The translations under genes were made by a program, and so were the position numbers. Positions 1 through 5,426 of a stretch of DNA of 8,067 bases are shown one piece after another (the first letter of the stretch is position 1; the number at the start of each line of letters is the position of its first letter). Source of the stretch: Bacillota bacterium (GTDB taxonomy: Bacteria; Bacillota; Desulfotomaculia; Desulfotomaculales; JAJYZD01); assembly GCA_021800315.1 (NCBI GenBank), contig JAJYZD010000174.1, positions 1 through 8,067 on the forward strand. Reading direction: 5' to 3'. The notes under the pieces were generated by a model. It ran no database searches. It was not told the DNA's origin and worked only from the letters and a program-made list of their open reading frames with translations.

Positions 1-1
1 T

Positions 2-127
2 CAATTACCCAGCCAGCAAGTCCAGGCCCCTCAAGGCTCTCAACGGTGGTACATCGTCGCTGAGCGCAAAGCCTCCAAGACCGACCGCTCCCCGGCCCTC
101 ATTCCGGTGAGCGCCGCCAAACGATAA
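2..127 (+). CDS. C-terminal tail of an unidentified protein (runs in from the left edge)
   Basis: An open frame enters from the left edge and ends at TAA 125-127, giving 41 residues that include QRWYIVAERKASKTDRSP and end in SAAKR. Third codon positions are strongly G/C and the composition is protein-like (rich in K/R, one W), whereas the other two + frames stop at 61-63 and 108-110, so this is probably the true end of a gene. I do not recognise the family. A basic C-terminus of this kind would suit a DNA-binding or transposase-like protein, but that is a guess. The stop lies inside the first codons of the recognisable part of the next gene, in a different frame, so the two are joined without any intergenic space. 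The join could be a deletion fusion, an insertion scar or an assembly chimera. Confidence 0.4.
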   Translation, partial: QLPSQQVQAPQGSQRWYIVAERKASKTDRSPALIPVSAAKR

Positions 128-1106
128 CGGCAGCCCGTCCACGGGAGTTCAGGAGGCCAAGAAACTGATTCTGGACGACAATGTCGCGCTCTTGACCGGT
201 CCTACCGACAGTTCCATCGCGACCGCCCTGGAGCCCGTGGCCGAGCAGTACAAGGTGGTCCTGGTGGTCGATCCGGCGGCCGATGACGATATTACCGGCG
301 CTCACTTCAACCAGTACGTGTTCCGTACGGCGGTGAACACGGCCCAATATGCCACGGCCTTCTCGGCCGCAGGCGGACCGGTTCTCGACGAGGTTAAGGA
401 CGGGTTCTATCAGTTCGCGCCCAACTATTCCTTTGGAACGAGCGCCGTGGCGGACTGGAAGGCCGCCTTCACCAAGGTGGGCGGCAAGGATATGGGCCAG
501 ACTCTGGCACCCCTTACCACCAAGGACTTTACCCCTTATCTGCAGCATATCCTCAGTCTCAACCCGCTGCCCAAGGTGCTGGTGGTGACCTGGGCCGGAG
601 TGGGCACCCTGACTCTGTTCAAGCAAATGCAGGAACTGGGTATGTACAACAAAATGACGATAACCGGAATCCTTGACAGCTCCCAGGCCGTCCTCAAGGC
701 GCTGAGCAAGAGCGGCAGCGGTTACCAGGGGGTAACCGAGTACTATTACACCCTGCCTAATAACCAGGTGAACGACTGGATGGTAAAGCATTATGAGGCG
801 AAATACAACAATCAACCGCCGGACATCTTCACCGCCACTGGATTCCAGGCCGGCGAACTGATCGCCCAGGGGATTCAAAAAGCGAACAGCCTGGACAGCG
901 GCAAGCTGATTGCCGCTATGAGCGGAGCCACCTTCCAGGGTCCCAAGGGCACCGTGACAATTCGCAAGTCCGACCATCAGGCTCTTCAGGATATGTACGT
1001 GGTCAAACTCGTATGGGACGCCAAGGCCGGCATAGCTGTTCCCACTCTGGTCAAAGACGTGAACGGGGAAGAATCGGCGCCTCCTGTAAGCGTACCCGCC
1101 CAATAA
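111..1106 (+). pseudogene. Liv-type ABC transporter substrate-binding protein, 5'-truncated
   Basis: This is the periplasmic-binding-protein-like component (Peripla_BP_6 type) of a branched-chain amino-acid/HAAT importer, which normally captures the ligand outside the membrane and delivers it to the permease pair. Family features begin at about 117: DNGSPSTGVQEAKKLI, then NVALLTGPTDSS (usual form V.a.iGp.sS), then YVFRTAVNT at about 316-342, and the second lobe with FTPYLQHI, a TATGFQAGELIAQGI segment and a C-terminal FQGPKGTVTIRKSDHQ. About 331 residues remain, against roughly 380-410 in the family. The signal peptide and first beta-alpha units are missing. The frame is closed by TGA at 108-110, and no start codon with a Shine-Dalgarno site lies near the first homologous residue; TTG at 192 is internal to the conserved domain and has no ribosome site. 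It is therefore most likely a broken gene. It ends 19 bp before livG. Confidence 0.8.
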
Positions 1107-1109
1107 GAC

Positions 1110-1117
1110 GGGGGAAG
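1110..1117 (+). promoter_or_regulatory. Ribosome binding site of livG
   Basis: The purine run GGGGGAAG lies 8 nt before ATG 1126 and just after the stop of the binding-protein gene. It fixes the LivG start and shows that translation of livG does not depend on the broken gene upstream. Confidence 0.7.
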
Positions 1118-1125
1118 AACATACT

Positions 1126-1881
1126 ATGGGCACCATATTGGAATTGCGAAAACTGTCGGTCTGGTTTGAATCCATATCCGCGGTTAACGAAGTGGATCTG
1201 GCGGTTCCCGAGGGAAAGATAATGACTATTATCGGGCCGAACGGAGCCGGGAAGACCACGGTTCTCAATTCGATCAGCGGGCTGGTAAAACCTGCGGGTG
1301 GTTCGGTGCTATTCCGGGGGGAAGACGTTACCGGCTTCTCCCCCCACCACCTCTCCCTAAAGGGTATCGGCCGCTCGTTTCAACAAAACAACGTGTTTTT
1401 CAACCTTCCCGTTTGGGAAAACGTACGTTTGGCCGCCCAGGCCCATGGTCGGGACAACTGGAAATTCTACCGGACGGCCCGTTCGTTTCCGGACTACGGG
1501 AAAACGGCGGAGACGGCCCTGACCAAGGTGGACCTGGTCAGGCAGGCCCACCGGAGGGCTTCCTTCCTGTCTCAGGGCGGGTTGCGCCGGTTGGAACTGG
1601 CCATCCTTCTGGCCACCTCGCCAATCCTGCTGCTGATGGATGAACCCCTGGCGGGAGTGGCCGACGGGGATATTCCGGCCCTTACCACAATCATTAGTAA
1701 CTTGCGGAAGGAGGGGCGGACGATCCTCTGGGTTGAACACAAGATGGACCAGGTACTGGCTTTGTCGGACGAAATTCTGGTTATGGATCACGGTGAAGCG
1801 ATTGCTTTAGGTTCTCCGGGCGTAATTGCCGCCGACGAACGAGTGCGGACGGCTTATCTGGGAAGGGACAAAGATGAGTAA
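1126..1881 (+). CDS. livG: Branched-chain amino-acid-type ABC transporter ATP-binding protein (LivG type)
   Basis: This is a 251-residue ATPase subunit that powers a HAAT-type importer on the cytoplasmic face; the length is normal for LivG. Motifs: Walker A GPNGAGKTT (37-45), Q-loop SFQQNNVF with Q86, the LivG-typical PVWENVRLAA (95-104), Walker B ILLLMDEP (167-174) with catalytic E173, and H-loop VEHKMD with H205. The signature motif is odd. It reads LSQGGLRRLE (148-157) where LivG proteins usually have LSYGQQRRLE, and the D-loop reads LAGVADGD instead of a form like AAGLNPxE. The central S and G of the signature are kept, so activity is possible. The gene follows the truncated binding-protein gene by 19 bp and overlaps livF by 8 bp, which indicates one transcript and coupled translation. 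The order G-F-H-M differs from the E. coli liv order but is common elsewhere. The transported substrate cannot be told from the ATPase. Confidence 0.92.
   Translation: MGTILELRKLSVWFESISAVNEVDLAVPEGKIMTIIGPNGAGKTTVLNSISGLVKPAGGSVLFRGEDVTGFSPHHLSLKGIGRSFQQNNVFFNLPVWENVRLAAQAHGRDNWKFYRTARSFPDYGKTAETALTKVDLVRQAHRRASFLSQGGLRRLELAILLATSPILLLMDEPLAGVADGDIPALTTIISNLRKEGRTILWVEHKMDQVLALSDEILVMDHGEAIALGSPGVIAADERVRTAYLGRDKDE
1863..1868 (+). promoter_or_regulatory. Ribosome binding site inside livG that decides the livF start
   Basis: AAGGGA lies 5 nt before ATG 1874. Homology to LivF begins at that ATG (MSKILMVEDI), so it is preferred to the in-frame upstream codon at 1826, which would add 16 residues encoded within livG and without family resemblance. 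The start overlaps the end of livG (stop 1879-1881). Confidence 0.65.
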
Positions 1882-2569
1882 AATCCTGATGGTGGAAGAT
1901 ATCGCGGTGGATATAGGGAAGCTGAATATCCTGAAAGGAGTTTCCCTGGCGGTGGAAAACGGTGTTACGGCCCTGCTGGGGCGCAACAGCGCCGGTAAAA
2001 CCGTGACGTTGAACACCGTCATGGGCTACTGGCCGGTCCGGCGGGGGAGGATCGAGTTCCTGGGTGCTTCGCTGGTAGGACTGCCGACGCACCGGATAGC
2101 GCGCCAGGGGATCGTTTATGTCCCCCCGCGCGGAGTGTTCCATGACCTGTCCGTGGAATTGAACCTCTCCCTCGCCATCGGCAGCCGGGCTTACCGGGCC
2201 AGGCGGGAATACGTGTTTTCGATCCTGACCGAATTGAAGGATATCCTGAAAATGCCCGCCGGCTGCCTGTCCGGCGGACAGCAGCAAATTGTGGCGATGG
2301 CCCGGGCTCTTTTCCATGGTCCCCGGCTTCTCCTGCTGGATGAACCCAGCCGGGGGCTGGCCCCGGTGATCATCCAGAGGATCGGCGCGGTTATCCGGGA
2401 AATGGCCCGGCAGATGCCCATCCTGCTTGTCGAACAAAATTTTACCCTGGCCAGCGAACTCGCCCGCGACTTTTACATTCTCGACGACGGCCGGACGGTC
2501 TACGCCGGAACCATAGCCGAACTAGCGGCCGACGACGAATTGAAACGACGCTACCTGGCCATAGGCTGA
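1874..2569 (+). CDS. livF: Branched-chain amino-acid-type ABC transporter ATP-binding protein (LivF type)
   Basis: This is a 231-residue second ATPase that pairs with LivG. LivF hallmarks are present: signature LSGGQQQIVAMARAL (132-146), Walker B LLLLDEPSRGLAP (152-164) with E157, and VEQN (186-189) in place of the H-loop, as is normal for LivF. Two sites are abnormal. Walker A is GRNSAGKTV (36-44) where the family has GRNGAGKTT, so a glycine of the P-loop is Ser39; the invariant K42 and T43 remain. The usual VPEGRGIF is VPPRGVF (83-89), one residue shorter, with the acidic residue at the Q-loop position lost. At DNA level that is a clean 3-base loss. The rest of the protein is undamaged, so the subunit may be impaired, non-catalytic or simply diverged. 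It overlaps livG by 8 bp, and its stop codon is overlapped by the livH ribosome site. Confidence 0.92.
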   Translation: MSKILMVEDIAVDIGKLNILKGVSLAVENGVTALLGRNSAGKTVTLNTVMGYWPVRRGRIEFLGASLVGLPTHRIARQGIVYVPPRGVFHDLSVELNLSLAIGSRAYRARREYVFSILTELKDILKMPAGCLSGGQQQIVAMARALFHGPRLLLLDEPSRGLAPVIIQRIGAVIREMARQMPILLVEQNFTLASELARDFYILDDGRTVYAGTIAELAADDELKRRYLAIG

Positions 2570-2574
2570 GGAGG
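2568..2574 (+). promoter_or_regulatory. Ribosome binding site of livH overlapping the livF stop codon
   Basis: GAGGAGG shares its first two bases with the TGA stop of livF and stands 8 nt before ATG 2583. A strong site in this position indicates tight translational coupling of the ATPase and permease genes. Confidence 0.8.
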
Positions 2575-2582
2575 TTTCGCTC

Positions 2583-3458
2583 ATGAGCCTCTCAATGTTT
2601 CTGGTTATCTTTCTGGAAGGTCTTTCCGCCAGTGCCCTTTTGTTTCTGGCTGCCGTGGGTCTGTCCATTATCTTCGGCCTGATGGATATCCTCAATTTTT
2701 CCCACGGAGCCCTGTTCATGTCCGGCGCCTACGTAGCGATGACCATCTTTCACGCCACGGGGAACTTTCCCCTGGCCGTGCTCGCCGGTGGCTGCGCCGC
2801 GGCCTTGCTGGGCCTGGTCATGGAAAGGCTGGCCCTTCGTCCGCTCAGGGGCAGGCCGCTTTATCAGGCGATGGTAACCATCGGGGTGATGCTTTTTCTG
2901 GACCAGTTGGTTATCGAGATTTGGGGGCCGTCTCTCATTTCCTTTTCCCGGTGGGGGCCGCTAGCCGGTATGACCGCCATAATGTCCGGGGCCATATCCA
3001 ACTACCGCCTGTTCCTCATCCTCGTGGGGCTTGTCGTATTCCTTCTGATGGCGGGCTTCCTCGCTTCGTCCCGCTGGGGGGCGATGGTCCGGGCCGGCGT
3101 GGAAAACGCCGGTCTTCTGGAAGGCCTGGGCGTCAATACCGGTCTTCTGTTTACCTTCACTTTCGGTCTGGGGGCCTTCCTGGCCGGCGTCGGGGGGGCG
3201 GTGTACGGGCCCTTTATCCGGTTGGTCGATCCCAACCTGGGTTTAAGCATACTGATTGATTCGTTCATAGTTGTGGTAATCGGCGGTTTCGGTAGCTTTG
3301 GCGGGACGGTCCTGGGAAGCCTGCTTATCGGAATGCTGCAGGCGTTCATAGGCTATCTCAGTCCCGGCTTGACGGTCATGCTGAACGTGGTACTCATGGC
3401 CGTGGTGCTGTTGATCAAACCGGACGGATTGATGAGCGTGCGGAGGTGGCGGGCGTGA
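2583..3458 (+). CDS. livH: Branched-chain amino-acid-type ABC transporter permease (LivH type)
   Basis: This is a 291-residue integral membrane subunit, a normal LivH length, forming half of the transmembrane pathway with LivM. The sequence is almost wholly hydrophobic, with about eight predicted membrane spans. The LivH hallmark near the N-terminus is FGLMDILNFSHGALFMSGAY (31-50), and the late coupling loop/glycine motif VVVIGGFGSFGGTVLGSLL lies at about 230-248, close to the usual VVVGGMGSxxGAxxG. ERLALRPLRGRPL (about 81-93) is the usual cytoplasmic loop. It ends in the basic tail SVRRWRA. No frameshift or stop is seen. Its 3' end overlaps livM by four bases (GTGA), so the permease pair is translationally coupled. 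The substrate class (Leu/Ile/Val, other amino acids, urea, amides or aromatic acids) cannot be decided from the permease. Confidence 0.93.
   Translation: MSLSMFLVIFLEGLSASALLFLAAVGLSIIFGLMDILNFSHGALFMSGAYVAMTIFHATGNFPLAVLAGGCAAALLGLVMERLALRPLRGRPLYQAMVTIGVMLFLDQLVIEIWGPSLISFSRWGPLAGMTAIMSGAISNYRLFLILVGLVVFLLMAGFLASSRWGAMVRAGVENAGLLEGLGVNTGLLFTFTFGLGAFLAGVGGAVYGPFIRLVDPNLGLSILIDSFIVVVIGGFGSFGGTVLGSLLIGMLQAFIGYLSPGLTVMLNVVLMAVVLLIKPDGLMSVRRWRA
3442..3446 (+). promoter_or_regulatory. Ribosome binding site that decides the livM start
   Basis: GGAGG stands 8 nt before GTG 3455. The alternative in-frame GTG at 3446 begins within this site and has none of its own. GTG 3455 gives a GTGA overlap with the livH stop, a classical coupled junction. 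Confidence 0.7.
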
Positions 3459-4426
3459 GAAAATATCCGACCCTTTTGGTTGGCGGGGTCCTTCTGGCCG
3501 TAGCGCCGCTGACGCTTTCCAGCTTTGTCCTCAGCCTCCTGGCCCAGGCGGCGGTACTGGCGGTCTTTGCCGCCAGTTACGACCTGCTGCTCGGGTATAC
3601 AGGAATCTTTTCCTTCGGGCACGCCCTTTTCCTGGGCGTCGGCGCTTATCTTGCGGCCTTGTTCCTTTTGAACGGTCATTCCCTTCCGCTGGCCATGCTT
3701 GCGGCCGTGAGTGCGGCCGCCGTCCTGGCCGTGGTTATCGGCGCCGTTACCCTTCGGTCGAAAGGCGTTTACTATGCCATGATCACTCTGGCCTTCGCTG
3801 AAATGTTTCACATCTATGCGGGCATGGCCAAGGTCACCGGCGGTGCCAACGGGCTGATCGGCATTCCCCTGCCTTCCTTCATCGCCGCTCCGGTTGGCGA
3901 TTATTACGTCATGGTTATCTTTGCGGTGATTTGCTTCGGGGCCATGTACTTCTTTCTTGACTCGCCGACAGGCAGGGTGTTGCGGGCGGTGCGGGACAAT
4001 CCCACCCGGGCGGCCATGATCGGTTACAATGTGCCGCTTTACCTCGTCATCGCCCAGGTGGTGGCCGCCGTTTTCGCCGCCCTGGCCGGTGTCTTTCTAG
4101 CCCTTAACCAGGGCATGGTTTACACGAACGTACTCTCCAGCAATACCACGGTCAACGCCCTTCTCATCGTCGTGCTGGGTGGTATCGGCACTCTTTTCGG
4201 GGCGGTCGCCGGGTCGCTGATAGTGGTGGTCGCAGGAAGCATATTGGCTAACTATTTCCCCTACTGGCCCCTTATCCTGGGGGCCTTGTACATTATTGTC
4301 GTCCTGCTCTACCCGCAAGGGCTGATGCAGCTCAGCTTCAAGCGGTTGGGCACGATTTTCCGGTCTAATCCGGCAAAAGAGCCGAATGTTTCGGCGGGAA
4401 GTGATGAAGGATCCGACTTTCATTAG
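3455..4426 (+). CDS. livM: Branched-chain amino-acid-type ABC transporter permease (LivM type)
   Basis: This is a 323-residue membrane permease, partner of LivH. LivM hallmarks: GYTGIFSFGHALFLGVGAY (47-65), KVTGGANGLIGI (126-137), the cytoplasmic ATPase-coupling loop RVLRAVRDNPTRAAMIGYN (174-192), and LGGIGTLFGAVAGS (241-254). About nine to ten hydrophobic spans precede a polar C-terminal tail rich in S, E and D. Length and motifs are normal, and no damage is seen. I start it at GTG 3455, which overlaps the livH stop, rather than three codons earlier, because only that start has a well-spaced ribosome site. With LivH, LivG and LivF this would make a full translocation core, although the binding protein encoded here is truncated. 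The core may therefore depend on a binding protein encoded elsewhere, if it works at all. Confidence 0.92.
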   Translation: MRKYPTLLVGGVLLAVAPLTLSSFVLSLLAQAAVLAVFAASYDLLLGYTGIFSFGHALFLGVGAYLAALFLLNGHSLPLAMLAAVSAAAVLAVVIGAVTLRSKGVYYAMITLAFAEMFHIYAGMAKVTGGANGLIGIPLPSFIAAPVGDYYVMVIFAVICFGAMYFFLDSPTGRVLRAVRDNPTRAAMIGYNVPLYLVIAQVVAAVFAALAGVFLALNQGMVYTNVLSSNTTVNALLIVVLGGIGTLFGAVAGSLIVVVAGSILANYFPYWPLILGALYIIVVLLYPQGLMQLSFKRLGTIFRSNPAKEPNVSAGSDEGSDFH

Positions 4427-4449
4427 CTGTTGAAGCTCGCCGGGGCAAG

Positions 4450-4510
4450 TGGAAGAGAGGTACTGGGAAACCGGTTTGGCAGGGGCCGGCGCAACGCCCC
4501 CTCACTTCCA
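4450..4510 (+). other. Fold-back structure between livM and the MaoC-like gene
   Basis: GGAAGAGAGG (4451-4460) can pair with CCTCACTTCC (4500-4509) in nine of ten positions, plus an outer T-A pair (4450/4510). Inside it, GGGGC (4482-4486) can compete for GCCCC (4496-4500). No T-run follows, so this is not a classical intrinsic terminator. It might be an mRNA-processing or attenuation element between the transporter and the hydratase. The rest of the 149-bp gap shows no convincing promoter. Confidence 0.3.
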
Positions 4511-4563
4511 GGTACGGAGGCCGGCAGTCTGAAACTCGTTAAGGGTTGCTTTTGCAAAATATG

Positions 4564-4568
4564 AGGAG
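4564..4568 (+). promoter_or_regulatory. Ribosome binding site of the MaoC-like gene
   Basis: AGGAG, continued by GAGGGAAG, lies 7 nt before ATG 4576. It selects that codon over the upstream in-frame TTG 4546 and ATG 4561, the latter lying within or before the site. ATG 4582 remains a possible second start. Confidence 0.65.
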
Positions 4569-4575
4569 AGGGAAG

Positions 4576-5007
4576 ATGAAGATGAAAGGTAAGAGCATCA
4601 CTGAACTTCACGAAGGACAAACGGCCGATTTTACTAAAACCATTACCAATGCAGAGATCCTTGCCTTCGCCACCCTGTCGGGCGATTACAATCCGTTGCA
4701 TATCGATCCTTCCGCGGCGGCCGAGGGCGTCTTCGGCGGAATAATCGCCCACGGTATGCTGGTCGCGGGATTGATTTCCACGGCCATAGGAACGGGACTT
4801 CCCGGTCCCGGTACTATCTACCTCAAGCAAAGCCTTAGGTTTACAAAACCTGTCCGGTCAGGCGATACTATTAGAGCCCGGGTGGAAGTGATTTCTCTTG
4901 ATCCCGTTAAGAATAGGGCTACTCTTAGTACTATCTACTCGAACCAGCGAAGAGAAGTGGTCCTGGAAGGAGAAGCCCTTGTTATACCCCCGAAGGCAGT
5001 CCAATAG
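4576..5007 (+). CDS. MaoC-like (R)-specific enoyl-CoA hydratase
   Basis: This is a single-hotdog-fold protein of 143 residues, normal for the short MaoC/PhaJ-type hydratases, which add water to trans-2-enoyl-CoA to give (R)-3-hydroxyacyl-CoA. The catalytic hydratase motif is clear: FATLSGDYNPLHID (31-44), with the Asp37/His42 pair. It is followed by FGGIIAHGMLVAGLIS (53-68), LPGPGTIYLKQSLRF and PVRSGDTIRARVEV, all in the usual order. The C-terminal part holds SNQRREVVLEGEALV, matching the family's usual tNQ.G..V..GeA. It is soluble, without a signal peptide. It follows livM on the same strand after 149 bp and may be read from the same transcript, which would link the importer to acyl-CoA metabolism such as breakdown of a branched-chain or aromatic acid. 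A generic role in fatty-acid or polyhydroxyalkanoate metabolism is equally possible. The exact substrate is unknown. Confidence 0.88.
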   Translation: MKMKGKSITELHEGQTADFTKTITNAEILAFATLSGDYNPLHIDPSAAAEGVFGGIIAHGMLVAGLISTAIGTGLPGPGTIYLKQSLRFTKPVRSGDTIRARVEVISLDPVKNRATLSTIYSNQRREVVLEGEALVIPPKAVQ

Positions 5008-5166
5008 AAACAGAATAGATTTAGTCCAAGTCTATAGCGGCATTGTCAACATGATTGCTGTTGTTGTGAGGTTAAGCAATGCGAACTCCCGCACGGGATA
5101 AAGCCCGACGGCCCCCAAGCCCTTCACATGTTCCGTTTCATTTCCCAACCGCCAGGTCTAATACCT

Positions 5167-5181
5167 CCGTCTTTCAGGCGG
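5167..5181. repeat. Stem-loop with TTTCA loop, copy 1
   Basis: CCGTC and GGCGG enclose the loop TTTCA (one T-G pair). The segment 5167-5187 is nearly the same as 5313-5332: CCG, C, TTTCAG, CG and GCT are shared, with three substitutions and one length difference. The two copies lie outside the pair of 20-bp repeats. Confidence 0.45.
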
Positions 5182-5210
5182 ACAGCTTCAGTATCTGTTC
5201 CTCTGACCCC

Positions 5211-5230
5211 GACCCACCCTTCGGGCGGGT
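5211..5230. repeat. 20-bp GC-rich repeat, copy 1
   Basis: GACCCACCCTTCGGGCGGGT is itself nearly palindromic (ACCCACC against GGCGGGT, one A/C mismatch, short loop). It recurs 70 bp downstream with a single difference. Confidence 0.75.
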
Positions 5231-5231
5231 G

Positions 5232-5251
5232 CCCCGGAAAACGGGGGTTTT
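5232..5251 (+). terminator. Possible intrinsic terminator of the transporter/hydratase operon
   Basis: CCCCG (5232-5236) and CGGGG (5242-5246) enclose a GAAAA loop, followed by G and TTTT (5248-5251). The stem is only 5 bp and the T-run short, and it lies some 225 bp after the hydratase stop, so it is a weak candidate for the + strand operon. Confidence 0.35.
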
Positions 5252-5280
5252 GGGAAGCGGAAATATTACTCAACGACCCT

Positions 5281-5300
5281 GACCCACCCTGCGGGCGGGT
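5281..5300. repeat. 20-bp GC-rich repeat, copy 2
   Basis: GACCCACCCTGCGGGCGGGT is identical to 5211-5230 except for one loop base (G for T). The preceding bases are also alike (TGACCCC and CGACCCT). Confidence 0.75.
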
Positions 5301-5310
5301 ACCCCCCTTT

Positions 5311-5332
5311 AGCCGACTTTCAGTCGACGGCT
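5311..5332. repeat. Stem-loop with TTTCA loop, copy 2
   Basis: AGCC pairs with GGCT and GAC with GTC around the loop TTTCA (5318-5322), with a three-base bulge. It is close in sequence to the hairpin at 5167-5181 and runs directly into the strong palindrome that follows. Confidence 0.45.
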
Positions 5333-5363
5333 AACCACCACCTACTTTAGTAGGTGGTGGTTA
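5332..5363. terminator. Perfect 15-bp palindrome between convergent genes (possible bidirectional terminator)
   Basis: Positions 5332-5346 (TAACCACCACCTACT) and 5349-5363 are perfect inverted complements with only TT between them, so the hairpin would have a 4-nt or similar loop. It stands 64 bp beyond the stop of the lipase gene (read on -) and downstream of the hydratase (read on +), a natural place for a shared terminator. No T-run follows on either strand, so a factor-dependent or structural role, or a mobile-element end, is as likely. Confidence 0.45.
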
Positions 5364-5426
5364 AGTGAGATCCTGATAGCCGGTGATACGAAGAGCGGCC
5401 TAAATCCTGTGGCTAGATCCGCCGGC

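Larger units (their letters stand above)
5008..5426. other. Gene-free, hairpin-rich intergenic region
   Basis: I find no convincing coding frame here. The first 80 bp are featureless. After that come weak and strong inverted repeats one after another: 5089-5111 (CCG/CGG around CGGG/CCCG), 5149-5181 (CCGCC and GGCGG enclosing an AGGT/ACCT hairpin), 5167-5181, the repeat pair at 5211 and 5281, 5232-5246, 5311-5332 and 5332-5363. The two flanking genes point towards each other, so terminators are expected, but the amount of structure exceeds that need. A structured RNA or a relic of an IS200/IS605-like element with hairpin ends is possible but not shown. Confidence 0.55.

Noticed and set aside
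719..738. Perfect 8-bp stem (CGGTTACC/GGTAACCG) with a 4-nt loop inside the binding-protein gene
   Set aside because: It is in conserved coding sequence with no T-run; probably chance or codon-driven, and not placed to regulate anything evident.
192..1106. TTG at 192 as the true start of the binding-protein gene
   Set aside because: It lies within the conserved GPTDSS region, has no ribosome site, and homologous codons continue upstream to about 117.
99..1268. Long open frame (389 codons) on the - strand opposite the binding-protein and livG genes
   Set aside because: It is a mirror of high-GC coding sequence on the + strand, matches no family I know, and covers the Walker A region of livG in antisense. 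The + strand proteins are clearly conserved.
1781..2437. Frame of 218 codons on the - strand opposite livF
   Set aside because: Histidine-, glutamine- and proline-rich antisense translation typical of shadow frames; livF on the other strand explains the sequence.
5080..5370. CRISPR array suggested by the short repeats
   Set aside because: Only two copies of a 20-bp repeat exist, with a 50-bp spacing and no further units or cas genes.
5080..5370. TnpB guide RNA (omega RNA) or complete IS200/IS605 element
   Set aside because: There is no tnpA or tnpB gene or remnant that I can recognise, and I cannot verify a family consensus; kept only as a possibility among the findings.
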